Below are positions 1 to 8,544 of a DNA stretch of 64,000 bases, one piece after another. The stretch comes from Culicoidibacter larvae. GTDB taxonomy: Bacteria; Bacillota_I; Bacilli_A; Culicoidibacterales; Culicoidibacteraceae. The notes under the pieces were generated by a model. The model did no database searches, was not told the origin of the DNA, and saw only the letters and a list, made by a program, of their open reading frames with translations. The position numbers were made by a program, and so were the translations under genes. Each line of letters opens with the position of its first letter. The stretch's first letter is position 1. The stretch covers positions 186,001 through 250,000 of the forward strand of contig NZ_VBWP01000003.1 of NCBI RefSeq assembly GCF_005771635.1, in the 5' to 3' direction.

Positions 1-164
1 GTAAACTCAACTGAAGCTAAGTTTGGACCCAAATGACCACCGTGCTTACTTACTTTAGTTAAAACTAACTGGCGAATTTCCTCGGCTAAACGTTCTAATT
101 CCCCAACACTCAACGACTTTACATCTGTTGGTGTACTTACTTGAGATAAAATATTTTCTGTCAT
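1..164 (-). CDS. dxs: 1-deoxy-D-xylulose-5-phosphate synthase, N-terminal part
   Basis: Only the first 54 codons are inside the window; the gene continues past the left edge. The reading frame begins MTENILSQVSTPTDVKSLSV and contains the GGHLGPNLASVE stretch typical of the N terminus of DXS, the thiamine-diphosphate enzyme that condenses pyruvate and glyceraldehyde 3-phosphate in the first step of the MEP isoprenoid pathway. The ATG at 164 is preceded by a purine-rich GAGAGAGTGA ribosome binding site. It is transcribed divergently from the vanR-like gene. The call rests on about 54 residues, but the motif is distinctive. Confidence 0.85.
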   Translation of the reverse strand, partial: MTENILSQVSTPTDVKSLSVGELERLAEEIRQLVLTKVSKHGGHLGPNLASVEF

Positions 165-275
165 TATTTTCACTCTCTCTTTAAAAATCAACAGACTGCA
201 ATACTATCAAGTCTGCGCTTCTCTATCATACTACTTGAAGTGCACTCCACGTCAAGGACTTTTGTGAAAAATTAA

Positions 276-306
276 GAAAACAGCAGACGCAGCATCTGCT
301 GTTTTC
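276..306. other. Inverted repeat between divergent dxs and vanR-like genes
   Basis: A 12-bp perfect stem (276-287 with 295-306, GAAAACAGCAGA arms, 7-nt loop) lies between two divergently transcribed genes. It looks like a terminator hairpin but has no upstream gene to terminate in either direction. It would sit in the leader of dxs if the dxs promoter is distal. It could also block antisense read-through or be a leftover terminator. Confidence 0.5.
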
Positions 307-368
307 CAAATTCTCCCGAAAAGAGCTAACATTATTGTAAGCCGTCCCATTTCTTCCCATTTTTGATG

Positions 369-374
369 TATAAT
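369..374 (+). promoter_or_regulatory. Probable -10 box of the vanR-like gene
   Basis: A perfect TATAAT lies about 35 bp before the vanR-like ATG. No good -35 hexamer sits 16-18 bp upstream (TTCTTC at 351-356 is too close), so the promoter may be activator-dependent or autoregulated. A GAGGA ribosome binding site follows at 398-402. Confidence 0.45.
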
Positions 375-408
375 AAGGTTGAAAAATAATTTGAACTGAG
401 GAACCCGT

Positions 409-1092
409 ATGAAAAAAACGATTCTGATTGTTGATGATGATTTGGAAATTATGAATCTCATTGAACTTTATCTTGGCGATGAATATCAAGTAGTTAAATA
501 TCCTGAAGGTCTGCCGGCGCTGCGTTACATTGAGACTCATCAAGTTCACCTTGCGGTTCTTGATGTTATGTTGCCTGACATTGACGGCTTTTCGCTTTGT
601 CAAAAAATTCGTGAGCAGTATTTCTTTCCAATTATTATGTTAACTGCCAAAATTGAAGATTTTGATCGTATTAATGGCTTGATGCTTGGTGCTGATGACT
701 ATATGACTAAGCCATTTAATCCATTAGAACTCGTAGCACGAATTAAGTCACAGCTGCGACGCATGAATCAGTATAATATCAATGCTGTGAATGAAGAGCT
801 TTATCTTGATGGCTTGCTGATTAATAAGAGCACCCATACATGCAGCATTGATGATAAGCCATTGAATCTGACACCGCTGGAATTTGATATTCTTTGGTAT
901 TTGGCATCCAATGCCGGCGAAGTTATTTCTTCGGAAGATTTATTTGAGGCGGTTTGGAAAGAAAAATATTTAGATAACAATAACACCGTGATGACCCACA
1001 TTTCGCGTATTCGCGATAAAATCGGTGAAGTGGCGTCATATAAGAAAATAATTCAAACCGTGTGGGGAGTTGGCTATAAAATTGAAAAATAA
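409..1092 (+). CDS. vanR: VanR-like OmpR/PhoB-family response regulator
   Basis: This 227-residue regulator has an N-terminal receiver domain (acidic DDD at 9-11, phospho-acceptor Asp52 in VLDVMLPD, Thr79, Lys101 in TKPF) and a C-terminal winged helix ending in IIQTVWGVGYKIEK, very close to the VanR ending as I recall it. The receiver segment MLTAKIEDFDRINGLMLGAD also has the VanR flavour rather than that of PhoP or WalR. It overlaps the vanS-like gene, and a ligase and racemase follow, so it probably controls D-Ala ligase precursor synthesis. The start is the ATG with GAGGA 6 nt upstream. Its exact Van type cannot be fixed by eye. Confidence 0.82.
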   Translation: MKKTILIVDDDLEIMNLIELYLGDEYQVVKYPEGLPALRYIETHQVHLAVLDVMLPDIDGFSLCQKIREQYFFPIIMLTAKIEDFDRINGLMLGADDYMTKPFNPLELVARIKSQLRRMNQYNINAVNEELYLDGLLINKSTHTCSIDDKPLNLTPLEFDILWYLASNAGEVISSEDLFEAVWKEKYLDNNNTVMTHISRIRDKIGEVASYKKIIQTVWGVGYKIEK

Positions 1093-2164
1093 AGATAAAA
1101 AACATATTATCAGACAAATATTCCGCAAATTATTATTGCAATACTTACTGACAATTTTTGCCTTTATCGTATTATTATTTATTATGATTTTTATTGCCAG
1201 TCTCATGATTACCAGCAGAACTTGGTATGATATTGATGTCATCTATTTAATCTTACGCACGATCGCTGATAACCTTGGCTTCTTTGTCTGGCTGACAATT
1301 GCTGGTGGCATCATTATTATTTCAATCATATTTATCTATCGTGCGGTTAAATATATTGAGAGCATCTTTTGGTTTGTCGAGGAAACTGCGGAAGGCAAGC
1401 CGGCGAGTGCTTTACCTTCCGAACTCTATCAATTTGAAGACTATCTGACACCAAAACTACAACCACAAATAATTGTCGATAATGATGAAAACTTCAAAAA
1501 TGCCAGTACCATTATTTACTTGGCACATGATTTAAAAACACCACTAACTTCAATTTTAGGCTACTTAACCTTATTGAAGGATGAACCGGATTTACCGGAA
1601 AAGTCACGAGCAAGCTATGTAGATATTATTATGCGTAAAGCTTTGCGTCTGGAAGAATTAATTAACGAATTCTTCGAGATGACCATCCTCAATATGAGTG
1701 AAGTCAAACTGGAGTATACTAATGTTAATTTGGAGCGCATGTTTGAACAAATTCTTTTTGAATCTGAACCTTTACTGACCGAAAAGAAATTACAATCAAA
1801 CATTGCTATTGATACCTCTATCCAATTTACTTGTGACAATAATAAAATGGAACGAGTATTCACTAATTTATTGAACAATGCTATCAGTTACAGTTACCCA
1901 GATTCAACAATCACTATTGATGCTACCGAAACACCAAATAGTCTGGAAATAAACTTTACTAATCACTGTCCAACTATTCCTGCTGATGATCTTGAAAAGA
2001 TCTTTGACCCTTTCTATCGCCTTGATTACTCTCGCTCAAGCCGAACCGGTAAATCCGGCATTGGTTTGTCGATTGTTAAAAAGCTTGTTGTGCTACACAA
2101 TGGTACGATTGAAGCCAGCAGTGAAAATGATATTGTTACTTTCAAGTTACGTTTTCCTAAATAA
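1082..2164 (+). CDS. vanS: VanS-like membrane sensor histidine kinase
   Basis: Two membrane helices (about residues 20-44 and 66-86) are separated by a loop of only some 20 residues. The dimerisation/phosphotransfer region follows, with the AHDLKTPLTSI H-box (His149) that is characteristic of VanS, then the N-box (NNAISY) and the glycine-rich ATP lid (RSSRTGKSGIGLSIVKKL). The C-terminal half matches VanS rather than other kinases. The start is uncertain. TTG at 1082 (MKNKDKK) has GGAG 12 nt upstream; an alternative TTG at 1070 has no spacing from that site. It overlaps vanR by 11 bp, so the two are probably co-translated. The short sensor loop suggests it senses within or close to the membrane. 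Confidence 0.82.
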   Translation: MKNKDKKHIIRQIFRKLLLQYLLTIFAFIVLLFIMIFIASLMITSRTWYDIDVIYLILRTIADNLGFFVWLTIAGGIIIISIIFIYRAVKYIESIFWFVEETAEGKPASALPSELYQFEDYLTPKLQPQIIVDNDENFKNASTIIYLAHDLKTPLTSILGYLTLLKDEPDLPEKSRASYVDIIMRKALRLEELINEFFEMTILNMSEVKLEYTNVNLERMFEQILFESEPLLTEKKLQSNIAIDTSIQFTCDNNKMERVFTNLLNNAISYSYPDSTITIDATETPNSLEINFTNHCPTIPADDLEKIFDPFYRLDYSRSSRTGKSGIGLSIVKKLVVLHNGTIEASSENDIVTFKLRFPK

Positions 2165-2174
2165 TTATCTGCCG

Positions 2175-2210
2175 AAACAGCGGTGCGCCTTGGCGCACCG
2201 CTGTTTTTCT
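2175..2210 (+). terminator. Rho-independent terminator after vanS-like gene
   Basis: A 15-bp perfect GC-rich stem (2175-2189 with 2192-2206) is followed by TTTCTTTT. It separates the regulatory genes from vanW and the ligase, which therefore need their own promoter. Confidence 0.9.
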
Positions 2211-2216
2211 TTTCTC

Positions 2217-2266
2217 CCGTAAGGGTTTCGTAAGCTTTTAGTGATGAAAATGTATGACACTATTAT
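2217..2266 (+). promoter_or_regulatory. Candidate VanR-type operator and promoter for vanW-ligase-racemase
   Basis: Two CGTAAG direct repeats lie at 2218-2223 and 2229-2234. Their 11-bp spacing places both on one DNA face, as OmpR-family regulators usually bind. A TATTAT -10 candidate lies at 2261-2266 and lacks a good -35, fitting an activator-dependent promoter. The regulator link is inferred from position and layout, not demonstrated. Confidence 0.5.
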
Positions 2267-2341
2267 GGAATTCTAAAAACACTAAAATTGAGAACGCGGT
2301 ACGATATAGAAAACAAGTTATTCCTTCAGGAGGTTTTTTCT

Positions 2342-3163
2342 ATGGCCCGTAAACAATTAACCCAAATTTTCCCCTTTCTATTACCATTGCGTCAAAAGCA
2401 AAGAAAGTTATTTTATTATACAGCAATGCGTTTTGATCAGCATGAATATACTAAAGATACTAATCGCGGTGTGCCTTTTGCCAATCATGTCCATACAATC
2501 CGTTCAGAAATTGTTAATCCTGATACTGGATACGATATTAAATATCAAGAGAATAAATATTACAATTTAGAGCTTGCCAGTAATGAATTACAACAACTGC
2601 TTATTCGCCCCGGCGAAACATTTTCATTCTGGAATGCACTCCGCTATGCCGATAAATATATGCCTTATAAAGACGGATTAGTTTTGGTAAACGGTAAGAT
2701 GCAAACCGAATATGGTGGCGGATTGTGCCAACTCAGTGGTATGCTATATGAACTTTTCATGCACAGTCCGCTCACTATTATTGAACGCCACAACCATCCG
2801 ACTAAATCATTTGCATTGCAGACTGAATCACAAATTGAAGCGATGGATGCAACCGTCAGCGAAGGCTGGCTGGATTTAAAGGTTAAGAATGAAACTAATA
2901 TGACTTTTGAACTTGCTATTGAATTCATTGATAATATTATTGCTATTGAATTGTTATCAGATACTTATCAGCCTTACGAATATAAGGTAGTCAACGAAGA
3001 GCTGACTCCTTTTATCAAAGATGGTATCCCAATGCAACACACAGTTGTCGTTGTTAAAAAAATTGATAAACAAACGCAATCATCGACAGAAGTAAATCGT
3101 GTTGTTGTCGATTATAAAATTGCCCAAAATTTAATTGAAAGTGAGGACACTCAAAATGTCTAA
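2342..3163 (+). CDS. vanW: VanW family protein
   Basis: This 273-residue protein belongs to the VanW family, found in vanB and vanG glycopeptide-resistance clusters and widely elsewhere; its biochemical role is not established. The family core is visible as the RPGETFSFWNALR segment, then NGKMQTEYGGGLCQLSGMLYE and ERHNHPTKSF. No signal peptide or membrane helix is obvious. The start is the ATG at 2342 with a perfect AGGAGG 8 nt upstream; an in-frame TTG at 2288 has no such signal. It overlaps the ligase gene by 8 bp, so they are translationally coupled. Its position directly before the ligase matches the vanG order. Confidence 0.88.
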   Translation: MARKQLTQIFPFLLPLRQKQRKLFYYTAMRFDQHEYTKDTNRGVPFANHVHTIRSEIVNPDTGYDIKYQENKYYNLELASNELQQLLIRPGETFSFWNALRYADKYMPYKDGLVLVNGKMQTEYGGGLCQLSGMLYELFMHSPLTIIERHNHPTKSFALQTESQIEAMDATVSEGWLDLKVKNETNMTFELAIEFIDNIIAIELLSDTYQPYEYKVVNEELTPFIKDGIPMQHTVVVVKKIDKQTQSSTEVNRVVVDYKIAQNLIESEDTQNV

Positions 3164-4208
3164 AACCAACGTTGCCATTTTCTTTGGTGGAAAAAGTTCT
3201 GAATATGCCGTATCACTGCAATCAGCTTATGCTGTCATTTCCACGCTAAATACAGATATATTTAAACGTACCCTCATTGGTATCAGCAAATTTGGCCAAT
3301 GGTTCCACTATACCGGTGCTCTGGAAAATATTAAACACGACACCTGGTTGCATGATCGAGATAATCTCCACCCAATCACTGCCCACCTCTCATCGTCACA
3401 TCCCCAGCTCTATGCAAACACGGCCGGTATTGAAACTGCGCTGCCAATCGATGTTGCTCTACCTATCTTACATGGAAAAAACGGCGAAGACGGTACTTTA
3501 CAAGGTATGCTTGAACTCCTCAGAATACCAATTGCCGGCTGTACTACCATGTCATCAGCTCTATGCATGGACAAATACCGCGCCCACCAACTCATTCAAG
3601 AAGCAGGAATCAAAGTACCCCGCGGCATGTTGTTTAACAGTTCCCAAAATATGGGAGAAATCGGCGAACAGGTGAGTAAACTCACCTATCCGCTCTATGT
3701 AAAACCCGTTTGCGGCGGCTCATCAATCGGCATCTCCAAAGTAAACTCAGCCAAACAACTCAATGAAGCGATTACCGAAGCATTTCAACATGATGAAAAT
3801 ATAATCATTGAAGAGCACATCGATGGTATCGAGGTTGGCTGTGGCATCATCGGTAAAACCCAATTAACCATTGGTGCCGTTGATGAGGTTGAAATTGATT
3901 CTGCATTTAATGACTATAACGCCAAATACGAGATTCCCAGTAAAATCCATGTTCCCGCTCGCATTGATCCGGAACTGCGCCAAAAAATCCAGGAAGCATC
4001 CCTGCTCATATATCGCACCCTTGGCTGCTCCGGCTTTGCCCGCGTCGACTGCTTCCTGACACCACAAAATGAGATCTACTTCAATGAAGTAAACACTATT
4101 CCCGGTATGACCGAAAAAAGCCGCTTCCCTAAAATGATGGCTGGCATCGGCTTATCATTACAAACCCTCACAACAACAATCATTGAAAATACCCTAACCA
4201 ATAAGTAG
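3156..4208 (+). CDS. VanG-like D-alanine:D-alanine/D-serine ligase
   Basis: A 350-residue ATP-grasp ligase joining D-Ala to a second D-amino acid or D-Ala for the UDP-MurNAc-pentapeptide. Visible family features are the FFGGKSSEYAVSLQSA start, LPILHGKNGEDGTLQG, SALCMDKYRAHQL, the glycine-rich PVCGGSSIGI loop, the omega loop NDYNAKYEIPS and the metal-binding NEVNTIPG. The N-terminal third and omega loop resemble VanG/VanE-type D-Ala:D-Ser ligases as I remember them more than housekeeping Ddl. Ser versus Ala specificity cannot be settled by eye. The start is the ATG at 3156 with GAGGA 8 nt upstream; the upstream in-frame TTG lacks this. The gene lies between vanW and the racemase. Confidence 0.85.
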   Translation: MSKTNVAIFFGGKSSEYAVSLQSAYAVISTLNTDIFKRTLIGISKFGQWFHYTGALENIKHDTWLHDRDNLHPITAHLSSSHPQLYANTAGIETALPIDVALPILHGKNGEDGTLQGMLELLRIPIAGCTTMSSALCMDKYRAHQLIQEAGIKVPRGMLFNSSQNMGEIGEQVSKLTYPLYVKPVCGGSSIGISKVNSAKQLNEAITEAFQHDENIIIEEHIDGIEVGCGIIGKTQLTIGAVDEVEIDSAFNDYNAKYEIPSKIHVPARIDPELRQKIQEASLLIYRTLGCSGFARVDCFLTPQNEIYFNEVNTIPGMTEKSRFPKMMAGIGLSLQTLTTTIIENTLTNK

Positions 4209-4217
4209 GTGACCACT

Positions 4218-5339
4218 ATGACTCATGAAACCGAACGGGCTTGGATTGAAATAAGTCCTGCAGCACTTAGATACAACCTTGAATTATTACGGGCTTATTC
4301 GCCTACTCAACATCAAATCATTGCCATCGTCAAAGCGAATGCCTATGGCCATGGCGCGGTAATTATTGCCCAACAACTCGCCAAAGCCGGCATTCACTTT
4401 TTTGCCGTAGCCACCTTAGATGAAGCAATTGAACTGCGCCAGAATAATATTTACGGTGAAATTCTGATTCTTGGTCCAACTACGCCAAGCCGAATCTCGG
4501 AAATTATTGAACACAATTGCATTCAAACAATTTCTGGCTACCAATACGGCATGCAACTCGCAACATCGGACTCCGCTGTGCGCTGCCACATCAAAATTGA
4601 TACCGGCATGCATCGCTTGGGCGAGCCCTATCAAAATTTCGAAGCTATCGCCTCGCTTTACCGCGAGCCCGCACTACACATCGAAGGCATCTTCACCCAC
4701 TTCGCTGTCGCCGACAGCTTATTGGTTCCCGACATCACCTTCACCCAAAAACAGATTCTCCACTTTCAAGCAGTCATCAAATATCTTAAAAAGCAAGGCA
4801 TCAATCCCGGCTTCCAACACACCCAAAGCACCTATGGACTCTTTCACTACCCCCAACTCGAATACGACTTCGTTCGCATCGGCCTTGGCATTTACGGCCT
4901 ACTCTATACTGAAGCCGACTACCAGAAACTTCCTCTGCAACCGGTACTCACACTAAAAAGCCGCGTCATCGCCACCAAAGAGCTTCAACCCGGTGACCAC
5001 GTCGGCTACGGCTGCCTTTTTAAAGCCGAACGCACAATGCCAATTGCCGTCCTGGCAATTGGCTACGCCGACGGCATCCCCAGAAACTTATTTGCAACTG
5101 GCAGTTATATGCTGATTAATGGTAAAAAAGCGCCAATCATCAGTAACGCCAGCATGGATTACCTCGTTGTTGACACTAGCGGCATCGAAGCCATACAGCT
5201 AGACACCATTGCAACCGTCATCGGCAAAGATGGCAAAGAACAAATCACCTTGGAACAATTTGCTCGTCGCCTGGGGCATGAACAACTGGACATTGCCACT
5301 AAATTTCATTGCCGCCTTCCCCGAATTATTGTTGAATAA
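4218..5339 (+). CDS. Alanine/serine racemase, VanT-catalytic-domain-like (soluble)
   Basis: A 373-residue fold-type III PLP racemase. The PLP lysine is Lys39 in AIVKANAYGHG. The catalytic tyrosine is probably in the GYGCLFKAE segment, and the dimer-interface CHIKIDTGMHRLG is present. It supplies a D-amino acid, presumably the one used by the adjacent ligase. VanT proteins fuse this domain to an N-terminal membrane acyltransferase-like region; here that region is absent, so it has the architecture of a housekeeping Alr. The start is the ATG at 4218 with AGGTG just upstream. It is the last gene of the operon, 9 bp after the ligase. Whether it prefers alanine or serine is not visible. Confidence 0.85.
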   Translation: MTHETERAWIEISPAALRYNLELLRAYSPTQHQIIAIVKANAYGHGAVIIAQQLAKAGIHFFAVATLDEAIELRQNNIYGEILILGPTTPSRISEIIEHNCIQTISGYQYGMQLATSDSAVRCHIKIDTGMHRLGEPYQNFEAIASLYREPALHIEGIFTHFAVADSLLVPDITFTQKQILHFQAVIKYLKKQGINPGFQHTQSTYGLFHYPQLEYDFVRIGLGIYGLLYTEADYQKLPLQPVLTLKSRVIATKELQPGDHVGYGCLFKAERTMPIAVLAIGYADGIPRNLFATGSYMLINGKKAPIISNASMDYLVVDTSGIEAIQLDTIATVIGKDGKEQITLEQFARRLGHEQLDIATKFHCRLPRIIVE

Positions 5340-5346
5340 AAGAAAG

Positions 5347-5380
5347 AACCGCGCGAAGCCAAGGCTTCGCGCGGTTTCAA
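5347..5380. terminator. Bidirectional terminator between racemase and rpiR
   Basis: A 14-bp perfect stem (5347-5360 with 5363-5376) has T-rich flanks on both sides (CAATTTTTC to the right, TTCTTTCTTTT on the complementary strand). The two flanking genes converge on it. Confidence 0.88.
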
Positions 5381-5385
5381 TTTTT

Positions 5386-6213
5386 CTAGCGTTCGGTAAT
5401 CAAACGGGTAATTCGCTCGATTTTTTCAGTATTAGCTGCTGTATCTTTAGAAACGACATCAGTATATAACATGTCAATAACATACAATTGCGCCAACTGC
5501 GCTGAAATTAACATTTGTGTTGGCACTGATTTACGTTGCGGTGTCAGTAACACAATATCGGCGAATTCAGTAGCTGACGACTGGGCAAAGTTAGTAATCA
5601 CAATCGTTGGTGCACCAATTGCTTTGGCACTTTCCAAACCAAACAAAATTTCTTCAGTTTCACCAGAAAGGGTAACCCCGATAAAAACGTCATCCTTGGT
5701 CATATTGACAGCTTTAATGCGGATAAAATAATTATCAGTGACTGCCTGTACATTTAATCCTAGTCGTGAAAACTTAGAACTCATTTCTAAAGCAGTAAAC
5801 CCCGAACTACCCATTCCGGCCACATAGATATTGCGAGCATCAACAATATGCTGCGCACAACGTTCAATATCTTTGATATTGAGCAAAGCCTGTGCCTGCT
5901 GAATAATTGTATAATAGTCACGAACCAACTGTACACTTAAATCAGCCGTTTCGCCAACACTGCGCTCACCCTGCTGCTGCAAAACTTGCGATAGCACAAA
6001 TCGCAGTTCGTTAAAACCACCAAACCCAACTTTCTGGCAAAAGCGGCTTATTGTTGCTTCGGAAACTTGCAAATCCTCAGCAATATCACGACCATTAGCA
6101 GTTACAAATCGCTCTGGATCAGCTTTAATATAATCCATCACCATGCGATCTTTCTTGGTTAATCTATTCGCCTGCAAATTCAAGTTGGCATAAAATTCTT
6201 CTAAACTCATCAT
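5386..6213 (-). CDS. RpiR/MurR-family transcriptional regulator
   Basis: A 275-residue protein with an N-terminal RpiR-type helix-turn-helix (about 15-85, DLQVSEATISRFCQKVGFGGF) and a C-terminal SIS sugar-phosphate domain (about 120-245, YVAGMGSSGFTALEMSSKF and GVTLSGETEEILFGLE). Such proteins sense phosphosugars and control amino-sugar or pentose catabolism. It is the last gene of the nanE operon, so it probably autoregulates it. The start is taken as the ATG at 6213, which has GAGGTG 9 nt upstream. The in-frame ATG at 6237 overlaps the preceding stop (TAATG) and has no good ribosome site. Confidence 0.85.
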   Translation of the reverse strand: MMSLEEFYANLNLQANRLTKKDRMVMDYIKADPERFVTANGRDIAEDLQVSEATISRFCQKVGFGGFNELRFVLSQVLQQQGERSVGETADLSVQLVRDYYTIIQQAQALLNIKDIERCAQHIVDARNIYVAGMGSSGFTALEMSSKFSRLGLNVQAVTDNYFIRIKAVNMTKDDVFIGVTLSGETEEILFGLESAKAIGAPTIVITNFAQSSATEFADIVLLTPQRKSVPTQMLISAQLAQLYVIDMLYTDVVSKDTAANTEKIERITRLITER

Positions 6214-6236
6214 AGCCGGCTTCACCTCAAGAAACA

Positions 6237-7745
6237 TTATATCACAATTTCCAGCCCAATCTCAAACATCCTTTGCCAAGGTAAATACACCTTTATTTTC
6301 GTGGTAGAAAATTCTTTTAAACAATTGGTAACCAGAAGTTGGTATTCCGCTAAAATCTGTTCGGAAATAATCCCAGCGATTATTTCCTCATGTGCTTTCA
6401 CATCAAAATAATTCAAACCATACTGCGGTAAAATCTGCTCAGTCACTTGTTTGCGGACAACCGCTTGATAGCAGACGTCTTCAAGCAAATGTAAATAGAT
6501 GTGCTGCTTAATTTTGTAGGCATCACTGTCTTTTTGGGCAAAAATCGCAGTAGCAATAACCGTTCCAAGCGTATTGCAATTGGTATTCCAGCCCATGTAA
6601 CCACTGATTTTATTTAGCAATCCCATAGCATCGAGGGTTTTAATTAGTTCTAAATCGCCACCATTGGCATACGCTGAATCAGCGACTACCACACACTTGC
6701 CGGCTTCAAGCAATGCTGCAATTTGCTCACAAAATACCGCGACATTACGAAAGCTCGCATAAGTTATATCACGCTCGCCTTGCTCCGGCGCCTCTTGCAT
6801 CCGCTGCCCCGGCGTATTCACCGCCAGCACAATGTCTGCCGCCTCAGCTGTTTCTACTACCAAACTGCCGCTCACACGAATATGTGCTTTCACACTTTCG
6901 TGTATCGGCCGGTCCTCGTATAATGGCACTAGTTGCGGTCCCAAGGTTGAAGCATATAACGGGTATATGCTTGGCCGGGTTCCGCTAAACTGATTGTACG
7001 CCCGGGCAATCAGCGAGGCGCCGACTTCGTCGGCGCCGGGGTACATGTGTACCCACTGGCTCAGTTGTAAATCAGCAATCAATTTAACAATCGTTTGTTG
7101 ATCTAAAGCAGTATATCCGAATGGCGCTGAATCATCTTGCGGAATACTCAGAAAATCAATAACATTTTCGGATACCAGCTGAATAATCCGACTGTTGACA
7201 TCAATATTGAATGCGCGGCGGGTTTCGTAGTCATCAATATATTCTTGCGGAATACTAATAGCTTGTAATTCTTCAGCCTCTTCCTGACTTAACCCCAGTC
7301 GCGTCTTTTTATTTAGCAAAAACGCACGGCGGAACAATGCCTGACCATAGTCAGCATAGTAATCCGGCTCTTCATCGCTGCTGTCATATTGCGGCGTGCG
7401 CATAATCAGATTTGAAGCGTAAATTTTCAGCTGTGGCATTTTATTGCGCAACCCGCGAAGTCGCTCAATACTTGCCACAGTGTCTGCTTCACTCAAATAA
7501 TGAATCCGCGATGGTAACAAGCCACCATAAAATAACATTTCTACAGAAAGTACCAAGGCATCTGCAGTTCCTGCATGCGTCTCAATAAACTGCCATAAAG
7601 CCTCGCGATTAGCAGGCTTTTTTTTCATGCCGAGCAAGGAAATATCCGGGGTAATCAGTTCTACCTGATTACCCAATTCAGCTATCTGCTGCGGATATAC
7701 CCGATTGCATGGGCGTTCGTCTAAAGGAAGATAAATAATTTTCAT
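6237..7745 (-). CDS. DUF4127 family protein
   Basis: This 502-residue protein matches the DUF4127 family: it opens with the MKIIYLPLDERPCN signature and has ALVLSVEMLFYGGLLPSR, QDDSAPFGYT and ADEVGASLIARA segments. No enzymatic activity is established for the family to my knowledge. The conserved Asp/Glu/Arg/His-rich motifs suggest a catalytic, possibly hydrolytic, protein. No signal peptide is visible, so it is probably cytoplasmic. It overlaps the HAD phosphatase stop by 4 bp and has GGAGG before its ATG. Its place in an amino-sugar PTS operon suggests a role in processing an imported phosphorylated sugar or glycoside. Confidence 0.85.
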   Translation of the reverse strand: MKIIYLPLDERPCNRVYPQQIAELGNQVELITPDISLLGMKKKPANREALWQFIETHAGTADALVLSVEMLFYGGLLPSRIHYLSEADTVASIERLRGLRNKMPQLKIYASNLIMRTPQYDSSDEEPDYYADYGQALFRRAFLLNKKTRLGLSQEEAEELQAISIPQEYIDDYETRRAFNIDVNSRIIQLVSENVIDFLSIPQDDSAPFGYTALDQQTIVKLIADLQLSQWVHMYPGADEVGASLIARAYNQFSGTRPSIYPLYASTLGPQLVPLYEDRPIHESVKAHIRVSGSLVVETAEAADIVLAVNTPGQRMQEAPEQGERDITYASFRNVAVFCEQIAALLEAGKCVVVADSAYANGGDLELIKTLDAMGLLNKISGYMGWNTNCNTLGTVIATAIFAQKDSDAYKIKQHIYLHLLEDVCYQAVVRKQVTEQILPQYGLNYFDVKAHEEIIAGIISEQILAEYQLLVTNCLKEFSTTKIKVYLPWQRMFEIGLEIVI

Positions 7746-8527
7746 CGCTGTTCCTCCTTCAAAAAGTTGATACAGTCAGCAACATCATCCATGATATATG
7801 CTGCTTCCTGCTTCACATCGTTATGGGCATGGGTCATTGCAAACGAATATTTGGCATAAGCGAACATCGAAACATCATTCTCAGAATCACCGATTGCCGC
7901 TGTGTTAGAAATACCAATCACTTCCAACTGTTGAATATATGCTAAAGCGTTGCCTTTTGAAACATCACGAGGGATGATCTCGAGCGATGTTGGACTGGTC
8001 ATTATTGCAATAATTGCTTCGCTGAAGTTGCTCTCCACATAGCAGCGAATTTCAGCAAAAATTGTCTCATTGCCAAAAATCAGGAAGGTGCTCGGGAAAA
8101 TATCGATGCCAATCCGTTCCGACATGTTAGGGTCTACAATTGATGAGTCGACAAACTCACCAACCATATCTGCCGGCCGTGGTGACGGAAAATAACGGTG
8201 ATCCGCATCTGAAACTTCAAAACGAATGTTCATTGCTGCTAAAAATTGCGATAGCGGCTGTAATACCGGCTGTGCTATTTTTAAATGCTGCAACGTCTTA
8301 TTATTGCTATCTTTAATAATTGCGCCATTTTGGCTAATTCGATAATTACCGGCAAGCCCAATATGTTTTTCAACGTAAACAATATCGTGATCTAATCGTC
8401 CGGTTGCAATAACAAATAAATTTCCAGCCGCAGTAAACGCGCGAATCGTATCACTGCATGCCTCAGAAATATTATACTGACTATCCAATAACGTATTATC
8501 CAAATCGCAAGCGACTAAATAATTCAT
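7742..8527 (-). CDS. Cof-type HAD-superfamily phosphatase
   Basis: A 261-residue Cof/YidA-like hydrolase. The nucleophile motif is DLDNTLLD (Asp8, Asp10). Motif II is in the IATGR region and motif IV is GDSENDVSMF with the acidic pair binding Mg2+; the large C2 cap lies between. This family dephosphorylates sugar phosphates and related small metabolites. It sits between the PTS EIIC and DUF4127 genes, with AGAGGAA before its ATG, and probably acts on an intermediate of the same pathway. The substrate is not predictable from sequence. Confidence 0.83.
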   Translation of the reverse strand: MNYLVACDLDNTLLDSQYNISEACSDTIRAFTAAGNLFVIATGRLDHDIVYVEKHIGLAGNYRISQNGAIIKDSNNKTLQHLKIAQPVLQPLSQFLAAMNIRFEVSDADHRYFPSPRPADMVGEFVDSSIVDPNMSERIGIDIFPSTFLIFGNETIFAEIRCYVESNFSEAIIAIMTSPTSLEIIPRDVSKGNALAYIQQLEVIGISNTAAIGDSENDVSMFAYAKYSFAMTHAHNDVKQEAAYIMDDVADCINFLKEEQR

Positions 8528-8544
8528 GATGATTCCTCTTTTCT

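Noticed and set aside
409-5339. Complete vancomycin-resistance cassette
   Set aside because: No vanX, vanXY, vanY or vanH gene is present, so resistance cannot be claimed from this sequence.
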